From Pseudomonas putida (GTDB lineage Bacteria; Pseudomonadota; Gammaproteobacteria; Pseudomonadales; Pseudomonadaceae), in the NCBI GenBank assembly GCA_029953615.1, contig CP124529.1, positions 2,136,998-2,200,997 on the forward strand: a DNA stretch of 64,000 nt, in the 5' to 3' direction. Of the stretch, positions 31,837-43,815 are shown piece by piece (positions within the stretch are counted from its first letter, which is position 1; each line of letters opens with the position of its first letter). The notes under the pieces are model-generated. The model was not told the origin of the DNA and searched no databases. It worked only from the letters and a program-made list of their open reading frames with translations. Position numbers and translations under genes: made by a program.

Positions 31837-33231
31837 ATGCCCGCCCAAGATTTCGTCAGCCCCGACAGCATCCGCGCGCAGTTCTCTGCCGCCATGTCGC
31901 TCATGTACAAACAGGAAGTGCCCCTGTACGGCACGTTGCTGGAGCTGGTGAGCGAAATCAACCAGCAAGTCATGGACCAGCAACCCGAGGTTGCCGAGGC
32001 CCTGCGCTGGACCGGCGAGATCGAGCGCCTGGACCAGGAACGCCATGGTGCCATCCGCGTCGGCACCGCGGCAGAGCTGGCCACCATCGCCCGGCTGTTC
32101 GCGGTCATGGGCATGCAGCCGGTCGGCTACTACGACCTCAGCTCCGCCGGCGTGCCGGTGCATTCCACCGCCTTCCGTGCGGTGCATGAGCAGTCGCTGC
32201 ACGTTAGCCCGTTCCGCGTATTCACTTCGCTGCTGCGCCTGGAGCTGATCGACAACCCGCAACTGCGCGAGCTGGCAGAGAGCATTCTGGCCAAGCGCCA
32301 GATTTTCACCGCCCGCGCCCTTGAACTGATCGACCAATGCGAGCGCGATGGTGGCCTGAATGCCACCGATGCCGAGGCGTTCGTGCAGGAAGCGCTGCAC
32401 ACCTTCCGCTGGCACCACGACGCCACCGTCACTGCCGAGCAGTACCAACAGTTGCACGACCAGCACCGCCTGATCGCCGATGTGGTGGCCTTCAAGGGCC
32501 CACACATCAACCACCTGACCCCACGCACCTTGGACATCGATGCGATCCAGCTCGGCATGCCGGCCAAGGGCATCCCGCCGAAGGCTGTGGTCGAAGGCCC
32601 GCCCACCCGCCGTCACCCGATCCTGCTGCGCCAGACCAGCTTCAAGGCCCTGCAGGAAAAGGTCGCGTTCAGCGGCCAGCAGGGCAGCGAAGGCAGCCAC
32701 ACCGCGCGCTTCGGCGAAATCGAGCAACGCGGCGCGGCGCTGACGCCGAAAGGTCGCCAGCTGTACGACAAGCTGCTCGACGCCACCCGCGCCGCCCTGG
32801 GTGGCGCCCCGGCCGAGGCCAATGCCGAACGCTACATGGCGTTGTTGCAAGACACCTTTGCCGAGTTCCCGGATGACCTGGCGCAGATGCGTGAGCAAGG
32901 GCTGGCCTACTTCCGCTACTTCGCCACCGAAAAAGGCCTGGCCGCGCGCGACCAGGATGACCGCCCGACCACACTGGAAGGGCTGATCGAGGCTGGCCAT
33001 GTGCACTTCGAGGCGCTGGTGTACGAGGACTTCCTGCCAGTGAGCGCAGCGGGGATCTTCCAGTCCAACCTGGGTGACGATGCGCAGGCCGAGTATGGCA
33101 TCAACGCCAACCGCGACGCGTTCGAAGCGGCGCTGGGGCTGCAGGTGCAGGATGAGCTGGCGCTGTATGCGCAGAGCGAGCGCCGGTCGCTGCAAGCCTG
33201 TGCACAGGCGTTGAACCTGGGCTCGATGTAA
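31837..33231 (+). CDS. hglS: 2-oxoadipate dioxygenase/decarboxylase HglS (DUF1338, YdcJ)
   Basis: A 464-residue DUF1338 protein. The known iron ligands of the P. putida enzyme fall exactly in place here: His70 (QERHGAIRV), His226 (GPHINHLTPR) and Glu294 (ARFGEIEQ), together with substrate-binding Arg74. The enzyme turns 2-oxoadipate into D-2-hydroxyglutarate, linking lysine (via 2-aminoadipate) to the TCA cycle. The ATG at 31837 is chosen over an upstream in-frame start because it sets this numbering. Next to amaAB, completing the pathway locally. Confidence 0.95.
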   Translation: MPAQDFVSPDSIRAQFSAAMSLMYKQEVPLYGTLLELVSEINQQVMDQQPEVAEALRWTGEIERLDQERHGAIRVGTAAELATIARLFAVMGMQPVGYYDLSSAGVPVHSTAFRAVHEQSLHVSPFRVFTSLLRLELIDNPQLRELAESILAKRQIFTARALELIDQCERDGGLNATDAEAFVQEALHTFRWHHDATVTAEQYQQLHDQHRLIADVVAFKGPHINHLTPRTLDIDAIQLGMPAKGIPPKAVVEGPPTRRHPILLRQTSFKALQEKVAFSGQQGSEGSHTARFGEIEQRGAALTPKGRQLYDKLLDATRAALGGAPAEANAERYMALLQDTFAEFPDDLAQMREQGLAYFRYFATEKGLAARDQDDRPTTLEGLIEAGHVHFEALVYEDFLPVSAAGIFQSNLGDDAQAEYGINANRDAFEAALGLQVQDELALYAQSERRSLQACAQALNLGSM

Positions 33232-33242
33232 GGCACAGGCGA

Positions 33243-34169
33243 TCAGAGGGGCGGCAGGATTTCCACATCCGGCAAATCCATCGCCGCCACCTCTTCTTCC
33301 AGAAAATCGCTCAGCCGCCGTAACCGCTCGCCCCCCGGACGAGTGCGCGGCCACACCAGGTAATAATCCATCCCGCTAGGCACCGCCGTCGGCCAAGGCA
33401 AGCTCAAGCGCCCCTGCGCCACATCCTCGGCCACCATCAGCAAATCGCCCATGGAAATGCCATAGCCACGCGCCGCGGCAATCATGCCCAGCTCCAGGGT
33501 GTCGAACACCTGCCCGCCCTTGAGCGAAACCTTGTCACTCAGGCCCATGCGCTCCAGCCATTCCCGCCAGTCGCGCTTGTCCACCGTGGGGTGCAGCAAT
33601 TCGATGCAGGCCAGCCGGCGCTCGTCCCAGGGTTGCTCGTCGAGCAGGTCAGGCGCACCCACTGGGATCAGCAACTCCGGGAACAACTTGCGCACTTCCC
33701 AGTCTGGCGGAAACACCCCGTCGCTGAGCAACACCGCGCAATCGAAAGGTTCCTGGTTGAAGTCCACATGGTCAACATCCATCCAGGCACTGGTCAGCTG
33801 CACTTCATTGCCAGGCTGCAAATGGCGAAAGCGGCTCAGGCGCGCCAGCAACCAGCGCATGGTCAGGGTCGAGGGGGCCTTCATCCGCAGGATGTCATCC
33901 TCACCGCGCAAGGTATCGCACGCCCGCTCCAGCGCAGCAAAGCCTTCGCGTACACCAGGCAGCAGCACCCGCGCCGCTTCGGTCAGTTGCAGGCTGCGGC
34001 CACTGCGCACGAACAGGCGGCAGGCAAAGTGCTCCTCCAGTGTGCGGATATGCCGGCTGACCGCGCTCTGGGTAATCGACAGCTCTTCACCGGCACGGGT
34101 GAAGGAGCTTAGCCGTGCGGCGGCTTCGAATGCGCGCAAGGCATACAGCGGGGGGAGCTGACGGGACAT
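33243..34169 (-). CDS. LysR-family regulator, GcvA-like
   Basis: A 308-residue LysR-type regulator starting MSRQLPPLYALRAFEAAARL. The helix-turn-helix is SSFTRAGEELSITQSAVSRH; the effector domain includes APSTLTMRWLLARLSRF and LGMIAAARGYGISMGDLL. Its stop lies 11 bases from the hglS stop (convergent), and it is divergent from the MATE gene. Either the MATE gene or hglS could be its target. The start at 34167-34169 is preceded by CAGGTGCCCC, a weak ribosome site. Confidence 0.9.
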   Translation of the reverse strand: MSRQLPPLYALRAFEAAARLSSFTRAGEELSITQSAVSRHIRTLEEHFACRLFVRSGRSLQLTEAARVLLPGVREGFAALERACDTLRGEDDILRMKAPSTLTMRWLLARLSRFRHLQPGNEVQLTSAWMDVDHVDFNQEPFDCAVLLSDGVFPPDWEVRKLFPELLIPVGAPDLLDEQPWDERRLACIELLHPTVDKRDWREWLERMGLSDKVSLKGGQVFDTLELGMIAAARGYGISMGDLLMVAEDVAQGRLSLPWPTAVPSGMDYYLVWPRTRPGGERLRRLSDFLEEEVAAMDLPDVEILPPL

Positions 34170-34324
34170 GGGGCACCTGCCATAAGGGGCTGTGGAGCGA
34201 ATCACCGAGAAGCATATATGCATGAGTCAGACTCATGCCAATGATCGCTTTTATCCTTTTGTGCAAAGTTGACCAAAGCCTCAGAATCGCCCTTCGTCGA
34301 TCACCCCAGGAAAAGGACTGCCCC

Positions 34325-35713
34325 ATGCATGTCGCGCCCACCACAGAACTCAAGGCTTTGCTGCGCCTGGCCGGGCCGCTGATCGCCTCGCAGCTGGCGC
34401 ACATGCTGATGGTGCTGACCGATACCCTGATGATGGCCCGCATCAGCCCGCAAGCCCTGGCCGGTGGCGGGCTGGGCGCGGCGAGCTACTCGTTCGTGTC
34501 GATCTTCTGCCTGGGCGTGATCGCGGCGGTCGGCACCTTGGTGGCGATCCGCAAGGGCGCCAACGACATCGAGGGCGCCACCCGCCTGGCGCAGGGCGGC
34601 TTGTGGCTGGCCTGGGGCCTGGCCCTGTTCGCTGCGCTGGTGCTGTGGAACCTGGAGCCGGTGCTGCTGCTGTTCGGGCAAAAGCCCGAGAACGTTGCCT
34701 CGGCCGCCGAATTCCTCACCCTGCTGCCACTGGCCCTGCCCGGCTACCTGACCTTCATGGCCTTGCGCGGCTTCACCAGCGCGCTGGGCCGCTCGACCCC
34801 GGTGATGGTCATCAGCCTGGTCGGCACGGTGCTCAACTACCTGTTCAACGTGGCGTTGATCGAAGGCATGTTCGGCCTGCCCAAGCTGGGCCTGATGGGC
34901 ATCGGCCTGGTCACTGCAGTGGTGTCGATGGGCATGGCCATCGCCTTGGCGCTGTATATCCGCTGGCACCCGGCGTATGCCGCCTACCCGCTGCGCAAGG
35001 GCCTGTCACGCCCGTCGCTGCCGGCACTGCGCGAGCTGTGGCGGCTGGGCCTGCCGATTGGCGGTACCTATATGGTGGAAGTCGGCCTGTTCGCCTTCGC
35101 CGCGCTGTGCATGGGCGTACTGGGCAGTACCGAACTGGCGGCGCACCAGATCGCCCTGCAGATCGTCTCTACGGCGTTCATGGTGCCGACCGGGTTGTCG
35201 TATGCGGTGACCATGCGCGTGGGGTTGTACTACGGCGCCGGCAACCTGCTGGCGGCGCGCAGCGCCGGGCGGGTGGGCATCGGCTTCGGGGCGATGATCA
35301 TGTTTGCCTTCGCCGCGCTGTTCTGGCTGCTGCCCGATGCGCTGGTGGGGTTGTTCATCGACCGTGACGACCCGGCGTTTGCGGCGATCTTCCAGCTGGC
35401 GGTGCAGTTGCTGATGGTGGCGGCGTGGTTCGAGCTGTTCGATGGCATGCAGACGATTGCCATGGGCTCGATCCGCGGGCTGAAGGATGCCAAGACCACC
35501 TTCCTGATCGGGCTGGTGTGCTACTGGCTGGTGGGGGCGCCGAGTGCCTGGCTGTTCACCTTTACCTTGGGCGGTGGTGCGGTTGGGGTATGGTGGGGGC
35601 TGGCGTTGGGGCTGGCGTGTGCGGCGGTGGCGCTGACCTTTGGCTTCGAGTGGCGGATGAAGCGGTTGTTGGGCAAGGCCGGTCTGGCAGACGGTTCACC
35701 AGTGTCTGTGTGA
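34325..35713 (+). CDS. MATE-family multidrug efflux transporter (NorM-like)
   Basis: A 462-residue inner-membrane protein with 12 predicted helices. The MATE signature is LLRLAGPLIASQLAHMLMVL followed by DTLMMARISPQALA; the second half includes LGLPIGGTYMVEVGLFAFAA and TELAAHQIALQIVSTAFMVP. Members export cationic drugs and dyes using Na+ or H+. The ATG at 34325 follows AGGAAAAGGA. Divergent LysR gene upstream, a possible regulator. Confidence 0.93.
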   Translation: MHVAPTTELKALLRLAGPLIASQLAHMLMVLTDTLMMARISPQALAGGGLGAASYSFVSIFCLGVIAAVGTLVAIRKGANDIEGATRLAQGGLWLAWGLALFAALVLWNLEPVLLLFGQKPENVASAAEFLTLLPLALPGYLTFMALRGFTSALGRSTPVMVISLVGTVLNYLFNVALIEGMFGLPKLGLMGIGLVTAVVSMGMAIALALYIRWHPAYAAYPLRKGLSRPSLPALRELWRLGLPIGGTYMVEVGLFAFAALCMGVLGSTELAAHQIALQIVSTAFMVPTGLSYAVTMRVGLYYGAGNLLAARSAGRVGIGFGAMIMFAFAALFWLLPDALVGLFIDRDDPAFAAIFQLAVQLLMVAAWFELFDGMQTIAMGSIRGLKDAKTTFLIGLVCYWLVGAPSAWLFTFTLGGGAVGVWWGLALGLACAAVALTFGFEWRMKRLLGKAGLADGSPVSV

Positions 35714-35717
35714 TTGT

Positions 35718-35838
35718 TGGGGCTGCTTTGCAGCCCGTTCGCGACACAAGGCCGCTCCTACAGGGACCGCGACAGGCTCAGGTCATGCGGTCCCCTGTAG
35801 GAGCGGCCTTGTGTCGCGATGGAGGGCAAAGCCCTCCC
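35718..35838. repeat. REPIN, family C
   Basis: A third REP family: GGGGCTGCTTTGCAGCCCGT, then CGCGACACAAGGCCGCTCCT, facing its complement and ending with GGAGGGCAAAGCCCTCCC. It lies between the convergent MATE and GGDEF/EAL genes. Confidence 0.9.
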
Positions 35839-35846
35839 CTGCAATG

Positions 35847-37511
35847 TCACAGGCTAACCAGCTTCGGCCTGCTGTAATCCAGCAAGAACTCCATCAACTC
35901 CCCCACCGGCAGCGGCTTGCTGACCAGGAACCCCTGCACCTGGTCACAACCAAACCCGCGCAACAACGCCATCTGCTCCTCACTCTCCACTCCCTCGGCC
36001 ACCACTTCGAGGTTGAGGTTGTGCGCCAGATTGATCATGGCGTGCACCAGCTTGCGGTTCTCCTCGCGCATTTCCATCTCCGCGACAAAGCTGCGGTCCA
36101 CCTTGAGCAAGGTGATCGGCAGGCTGTTGAGATGAACGAAGGAAGAGAAGCCGGTACCGAAATCATCGAGCGAAAAGCGCACCCCCAGGCGCCCCAGGGC
36201 GTCCATGGTCTGGCGTACCAGCTCGTTACGGCGCATCACCGCCGTTTCGGTCAGTTCGAACTCCAGCCAGCGGGCATCCACGCCATGCTCGAGAATCAGG
36301 CGGCTCAGGGTTGCCAGCAGCTGGCTGTCCTGAAACTGGCGGAAGCTCAGGTTGACCGCCATGTGCAGCGGCTCCAGCCCGCGCTCGCACAGCGCCTGCA
36401 TGTCACGCAGGGCACGGGAAATCACCCAGTAGCCCAGCGGCACGATCAGGCCGCTCTGCTCGGCCAGCGGCACAAACTCGCTGGGCGGCAACAGGCCGCG
36501 CTCTGCATGCCGCCAGCGCACCAGCGCTTCGAGGCCAACGATACGCCCGTCCGCCAGGTTCAACCGCGGTTGGTAGTGCAGCTCCAGCTCGTCACGACGC
36601 AGGGCGCGGCGCAGTTCGCTTTCCAGGTCGGCCAGGCTGCGGGCGTTGCGGTTGATGCGTTCGTTGAACACATGGAAGGTGCAACCCTGGCTGCCCTTGG
36701 CCTGGCGCATGGCGATGTGCGCGTGCCACATCAGTGGGTCGGCGCCACCCTGGGCACGGGCATGGGCCAGCCCCAGGCTGCAACCCAGCAGCAGGCTTTC
36801 GCCGTCGATCCAGTAGGGTTCGGCCAACGCCTCGACAATCCGCTCGGCAATCCATTCGGCACGGTTGGCGTCGCGACGGGTGTCGATCAGCAGGGCGAAC
36901 TCGTCGCTACCCAGGCGCGCCAGCTGGTCGCCCGCCTCCAGTTGCTGTTTCAGGCGTGCCACCACCTGCAGGATCAGCCGATCGCCGCTCTGGTGACCGA
37001 GGGCATCGTTGACGTGGCGGAAGTTGTCCAGGTCCAGATGGCCGAGGGCAACGCCGCGGCCTTCGTTCTCGGCCAGACGCGCGGTCAGCAGAGCCTGGAA
37101 GCCCTGGCGGTTGGCGATACCGGTCAACGGGTCCTGCTCGGCCAGGCGCTGCAGGGTGGCCACCAGCACGCCGCGCTCGCGCACGTGACGCAGCGAACGG
37201 CGCAAAGTATCGGTATCAAGGCGGTCACGCACCAACCAGTCGCTAACGGCACTGGGCGCTACCTGGGGCTCGTGGTCAAGCAGCAGGATAGTCGGCAGCT
37301 CGCAGCGTCCGGGCGCCGGTTGCAGCGCTGGCGTCGCCAGCACGACGGCCTGGCGATCCTGGCTGAACAGGCTGTCGACCGACTCCCAGTTCGGTGCAGT
37401 CAGCAGCACCGCAGTGCCACCCAGGTCAGGCATGCAGGCGTGCAACAGGGCGGCCCATTCCGGCTCATCGGCCAACAGCAGCAAACGCAACGGTTCGACA
37501 GGCGTGGACAA
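35847..37511 (-). CDS. GGDEF/EAL cyclic-di-GMP protein
   Basis: A 554-residue protein. Residues 1-110 are receiver-like but lack a clear acidic pocket. The GGDEF domain (about 120-285) has GSDEF at 201-205 and no upstream RxxD inhibitory site. The EAL domain (about 300-545) has GLEALVRW, NLSFRQFQ, ELTET, DDFGTGFSS, KVDRSF and EGVES all intact. The likely dominant activity is c-di-GMP phosphodiesterase, with the GGDEF half regulatory or weakly active. No transmembrane segment. The start is TTG at 37509-37511, with AAGGAG five bases upstream. Confidence 0.92.
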   Translation of the reverse strand: MSTPVEPLRLLLLADEPEWAALLHACMPDLGGTAVLLTAPNWESVDSLFSQDRQAVVLATPALQPAPGRCELPTILLLDHEPQVAPSAVSDWLVRDRLDTDTLRRSLRHVRERGVLVATLQRLAEQDPLTGIANRQGFQALLTARLAENEGRGVALGHLDLDNFRHVNDALGHQSGDRLILQVVARLKQQLEAGDQLARLGSDEFALLIDTRRDANRAEWIAERIVEALAEPYWIDGESLLLGCSLGLAHARAQGGADPLMWHAHIAMRQAKGSQGCTFHVFNERINRNARSLADLESELRRALRRDELELHYQPRLNLADGRIVGLEALVRWRHAERGLLPPSEFVPLAEQSGLIVPLGYWVISRALRDMQALCERGLEPLHMAVNLSFRQFQDSQLLATLSRLILEHGVDARWLEFELTETAVMRRNELVRQTMDALGRLGVRFSLDDFGTGFSSFVHLNSLPITLLKVDRSFVAEMEMREENRKLVHAMINLAHNLNLEVVAEGVESEEQMALLRGFGCDQVQGFLVSKPLPVGELMEFLLDYSRPKLVSL

Positions 37512-37569
37512 GCGGGCTCCTTAGGGCTTTACGGTGCAACGGGACTGCCAGGTATGCTACTGCATTAAA

Positions 37570-37584
37570 TGAAAATGCTTTTCA
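37570..37584. promoter_or_regulatory. AT-rich palindrome upstream of the GGDEF/EAL gene
   Basis: TGAAAA-TGC-TTTTCA is a perfect inverted repeat in an AT-rich stretch in the 254-base divergent gap between the GGDEF/EAL and rep genes. A possible operator; the protein is unknown. Confidence 0.35.
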
Positions 37585-37765
37585 CTTTAATACATGTATT
37601 TGCGCGCGTAGCATCCCGACGTATTTTGTCGTGCATCCTGCGCGAAACTGCGCTTGCCGGCAAATCCCGTTTACATATTTGACTCAGACGTCAGACGGTC
37701 GCGCCACAACTGCCCCATGCCTGTTAGAATGCGCGGCTATTTTCTGGCGACCCCCGGTTTCTAGC

Positions 37766-40413
<2,648 letters not shown>

Positions 40414-40420
40414 TCGCGGC

Positions 40421-40514
40421 GCCTGCTTCGCGGGCACGCCCGCTCCCACCGGTACACCACAGATTTCCAGGACCTGTGTTGGCCTTGTGGGAGCGGGCAT
40501 GCCCGCGAATGGCC
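40421..40514. repeat. REPIN, family A
   Basis: Inverted family-A pair between the convergent xpt and acetyl-CoA hydrolase genes. Confidence 0.92.
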
Positions 40515-40524
40515 TCAACCCTCT

Positions 40525-42384
40525 CTATCTGGCAGCCGCCAACCCCGCCAGCAACAACCGCTGGTACAGCTCTTCCTTCAGCCCCTGCGGCTGATCCAGC
40601 TGCATCCGCGCCAGATGCCGCTCATACCCCTCCGGCCCCGGCGCATCCAGCGCTGCCTTGCCAAGCTCCAGCACCTCGCTCAGCTTGAACTTGCTCTTCA
40701 GCCAGTTCAGCGCCCGCAACAAATCCTGCTCTTCAGCCGTAAAGTCAGTACCCAGCGGATACTCCGGGAACAATCGCGCATACCGCGCCCTGATCGCTTC
40801 CAGGCGCTGCGGCGTGTTGTCGGTAAAGCGCGCCTCCAGTTGGAAATCCCTGGCCAGCTTGCCAGCATCCTTTGCCTGTTCGATCAGCCCCTGCTGGAAC
40901 CGCGAGTCGCACACCGCCAGCAACCGCGCAATCACCTCGCTGTCGGTCTGCCCACGCAGGTCGGCAATGCCATACTCGGTCACCACGATATCGCGCAGGT
41001 GCCGGGGGATGGTGCAGTGGCCATAGTTCCAGAACAGGTTCGAGGTCACCTCCCCGCCCGCCTCACGCCAGCTGCGCAGCAGCAGGACCGAACGCCCGCC
41101 CTCCAGCGCATGGCCCTGGACGACGAAGTTGAACTGCCCACCCACGCCGCTGAGCACGCGACCGTCTTCCAGCTGGTCGGCCACCCCGGCGCCGAGCAGG
41201 GTCATGCCGAACACCGTGTTGATGAAGCGCGCATCGCGGCGCTGTCGGCGTTTGAGTTCCTCCTGCCCGTACAGCTCGTTGATGAAGCTGATACGCGTCA
41301 TGGCAAACCTTGCGCGCTGTTCCAGCGGCATGTCGCGCAGGCGCTGGTAGAACGCCTGCGGGCCGAGGAAGAAGCCGCCATGCAGTAACGCGCCCTGCTC
41401 ATCCGCCGGGCGTCGCAACAGGCCTGCCTCGGCCAGCACCAGCAAGCCGTTGACGAACATCTCGCTGCAGCCATACAGGCCTTGAGCGAAGGTATCCAGG
41501 CCCCCTTCCCGCTCGATCAGCGCCCGCCAGGGGCCGACATCCAGCGCATTGAGCACCGCACGGTAGCCCGCGTTATCGCCCTGGCGCGCCAGCAATGCCG
41601 CGGCGATCGCATCGCCCATGGCACCAATGCCGATCTGCAGCGTACCGCCGTCACGCACCAGGCTGCTGGCGTGCAGGCCTATGCAATGGTCCTGAGTGTT
41701 GACCGGCATGTTTGGCGTGGAGAACAGGCGGCGCTGCTCGGCTGAGTCGATCAGCAGGTCGAACGTATCGATGGGTAGCTCGGCGTCGCCCGGCATGTAA
41801 GGCAGCTCTGCATGCACCTGGCCGAGCATGAGGATGGTCTCGCCGGCGGCGCGGCGCTTGGCGATCATCGGCAGCAGGTCGAGGGTGATGTCGGGGTTGC
41901 AGGCCAGGCTCAGGTGCACAGGTTTCTCGGGGGTGGCAGCCACCAGCTGGGCGACCAGGTTCAGGCCCTTGGCGTTGATGTCGCGCGCGGCATGGCTGTA
42001 GTTGCTGCTGACGTAGTCCTGCTGGGCCGATTCGCTGTGCAGCAGGCTGCCCGGCTGCATGAAGAACTGTTCGACACGGATGTTCGGCGGCAGGCTGTCG
42101 TTACGCAGGTCGGCGAGGTAGGCGAGTTCTTCGTAATCGGCGAACACGCGCTCGACGAAGGGTTCGAGAAAGCGCCGTTGCAGGCCATCGCCCAGTGGCG
42201 GGCGGCCGAGGGACAAGGCCGTGTAGATGGTCAGCTGCCGCTCCGGTAGCTCGCGCACGCGGGCATAGAGCGCATTGACGAAGGCGTTGGGCTTGCCCAG
42301 GCCCAGCGGCAGGCCCATGTGAATGTGAGCTGGCAGGCGCGCCAGGACTTGCTCGACAGCCTGGTCGATGGAGCAGAGGTGCAT
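40525..42384 (-). CDS. Acetyl-CoA hydrolase/transferase-family protein
   Basis: A 619-residue CoA-transferase-fold protein, longer than the ~500-residue typical Ach1/SucC type. The N-terminal half has HIHMGLPLGLGKPNAFVNAL; the C-terminal AcetylCoA_hyd_C part has RISFINELYG, GVGGQFNFVVQGHAL and VVTEYGIADLRGQTDSEV, with a probable catalytic Glu in VVTEYG. The substrate is not certain. The ATG at 42382-42384 has AGGAGG six bases upstream, which decides the start over a long upstream frame through REP sequence. Confidence 0.88.
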   Translation of the reverse strand: MHLCSIDQAVEQVLARLPAHIHMGLPLGLGKPNAFVNALYARVRELPERQLTIYTALSLGRPPLGDGLQRRFLEPFVERVFADYEELAYLADLRNDSLPPNIRVEQFFMQPGSLLHSESAQQDYVSSNYSHAARDINAKGLNLVAQLVAATPEKPVHLSLACNPDITLDLLPMIAKRRAAGETILMLGQVHAELPYMPGDAELPIDTFDLLIDSAEQRRLFSTPNMPVNTQDHCIGLHASSLVRDGGTLQIGIGAMGDAIAAALLARQGDNAGYRAVLNALDVGPWRALIEREGGLDTFAQGLYGCSEMFVNGLLVLAEAGLLRRPADEQGALLHGGFFLGPQAFYQRLRDMPLEQRARFAMTRISFINELYGQEELKRRQRRDARFINTVFGMTLLGAGVADQLEDGRVLSGVGGQFNFVVQGHALEGGRSVLLLRSWREAGGEVTSNLFWNYGHCTIPRHLRDIVVTEYGIADLRGQTDSEVIARLLAVCDSRFQQGLIEQAKDAGKLARDFQLEARFTDNTPQRLEAIRARYARLFPEYPLGTDFTAEEQDLLRALNWLKSKFKLSEVLELGKAALDAPGPEGYERHLARMQLDQPQGLKEELYQRLLLAGLAAAR

Positions 42385-42449
42385 CGGGGCCTCCTGAGAC
42401 ATCCATGGGTTCAGGGGTTGGACATGGGCCTTAAGTATTTGGTTGCCTG

Positions 42450-42540
42450 TGCCGGCCTCTTCGCGGGCTTGCCCGCTCCCACAGGAACAGGCCTGTGACA
42501 CACCTGTGGGAGCGGGCAAGCCCGCGAAAGGGCCGGCACA
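42450..42540. repeat. REPIN, family A
   Basis: Inverted family-A pair between the cytochrome terminator and the acetyl-CoA hydrolase start, so it lies in the promoter side of that gene. Confidence 0.92.
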
Positions 42541-42544
42541 TGCC

Positions 42545-42577
42545 CCACAAAAACAAAGCCCGCCAATAATGGCGGGC
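42545..42577 (-). terminator. Rho-independent terminator of the cytochrome c5 gene
   Basis: GCCCGCCA/TGGCGGGC stem with a four-base loop, followed on the minus strand by TTTGTTTTT. It lies 22 bases after the cytochrome gene stop. Confidence 0.85.
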
Positions 42578-42598
42578 CTCATGCAATTCAGCTGTTTC

Positions 42599-43021
42599 TC
42601 ACAGCCCGGACATTTTCTTGATTGCCCCTTTCAGGTCGTCATCCGAGCAGTCGGCGCAGGTGCCTTTCGGTGGCATGGCGTTGATGCCGGTAATGGCCTT
42701 GGCCAGGATGCCATCGAGGCCGCCCTGGTGGTCGGCGCGTTCCTTCCACGCTGCGGTATCGCCAATCTTCGGCGCGCCGAGCAGGCCGGAACCATGGCAG
42801 GCATTGCAGTGCTTGGCAATGATCTCGTCCGGTGTCTTGGCGCCCCCGCCACCTGCGGCGGCGGCCACTTCCATGCCTTTGCACTCCTGGCCCTGGACGC
42901 ACACCTGGCCAACCGGCTCCAGGCGCTTGGCGATGTCATCATTGGTCGCAGCGGTTGCGCTCATTGCCCAGAGGGCGAATACGGCTGCTGGTACGGCCAG
43001 CATCTTCTTGATTTGGTTCAC
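42599..43021 (-). CDS. Cytochrome c5-type periplasmic monohaem protein
   Basis: A 140-residue protein with a signal peptide (MNQIKKMLAVPAAVFALW, cleaved about SATAA) and one haem site CNACH. A downstream Met ligand lies in INAMPPKG, and a conserved Cys pair in GTCADCS. This matches the cytochrome c5/CycB family of soluble electron carriers. The start is GTG at 43019-43021, with GAGG eight bases upstream; a longer frame upstream has no matching ribosome site. Located beside pauR as in P. aeruginosa. Confidence 0.9.
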   Translation of the reverse strand: MNQIKKMLAVPAAVFALWAMSATAATNDDIAKRLEPVGQVCVQGQECKGMEVAAAAGGGGAKTPDEIIAKHCNACHGSGLLGAPKIGDTAAWKERADHQGGLDGILAKAITGINAMPPKGTCADCSDDDLKGAIKKMSGL

Positions 43022-43157
43022 GCGAACACCCTCATGGTGGCTAATCACGCTCGCGGCCACGGATCGGCGAGCGTTGAAAAGTATAGCGGGAACCCAGAGG
43101 CCGTGAAACGACCCCACACAGGAAAGGGGTATTGCCGAATCAATGCACTGCGCTGGA

Positions 43158-43706
43158 TCAAAAGTTTGATGGCGTCGCCGCACTGATCAGCCGCGCCGGC
43201 CGGTCGAACGGGTTGCGAAAGCGGTGCGGGCGGGTGCTTTCGAAGTAGTAGCTATCGCCCTCTTCAAGGATGAAGATCTCGTTGCCGACCACCAGCTCCA
43301 GGCGGCCTTCGAGCAGGATGCCGGTTTCTTCGCCGTCGTGGGTAAGCATTTCGGCCCCCGTGTCGGCACCCGGCGGGTACACCTCGGTGAGAAAGGCGAT
43401 GGCACGGTTGGGGTGCGACTTGCCGACCAGCTTCATGGTCACGGCACCGTCGGAGATATCGATCAGTTCATGAGCCTTGTAGACGATCTGCGTGGGGCTT
43501 TCAGGTTCCAGTTCGACCGAGAAGAACTCGACCATGGACATGGGAATGCCGCTCAGCACCTTGCGCAGCGAGCTGATCGACGGGCTCACGCTGTTCTTCT
43601 CGATCATCGAGATGGTGCTGTTGGTCACGCCGGCACGCTTGGCGAGTTCACGCTGGGACAGGCCCTTGAGCTTGCGGATGGCTTGCAGTCGTTCGCCGAC
43701 GTCCAA
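43158..43706 (-). CDS. pauR: XRE-cupin transcriptional regulator, PauR-like
   Basis: A 182-residue regulator with an N-terminal XRE helix-turn-helix (LSQRELAKRAGVTNSTISMI) and a C-terminal cupin (EMLTHDGEETGILLEGRLEL, FILEEGDSYYFESTRPHRFR). In P. aeruginosa the gene in this exact context, between cytochrome c5 and dadX, is pauR, a repressor of polyamine-use genes; the name is by synteny and family. The start is TTG at 43704-43706, with AGGAGG eight bases upstream. Likely targets include the PuuB-like oxidase and kauB genes downstream. Confidence 0.85.
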   Translation of the reverse strand: MDVGERLQAIRKLKGLSQRELAKRAGVTNSTISMIEKNSVSPSISSLRKVLSGIPMSMVEFFSVELEPESPTQIVYKAHELIDISDGAVTMKLVGKSHPNRAIAFLTEVYPPGADTGAEMLTHDGEETGILLEGRLELVVGNEIFILEEGDSYYFESTRPHRFRNPFDRPARLISAATPSNF

Positions 43707-43815
43707 AGCTGGAGCCTCCTGAAACGGTGGAAAGGGGGGTGGATGTGAACGATATCATGGCAATGCCGTTCAGTATTTACAACACACCACCCTTCAACCT
43801 GTCCGCTTCAGCGTG

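Noticed and set aside
37570..37584. Palindrome TGAAAA-TGC-TTTTCA considered as a Fur box
   Set aside because: It lacks the GATAAT-type hexamer array and lies before a c-di-GMP gene; kept only as an unassigned inverted repeat.
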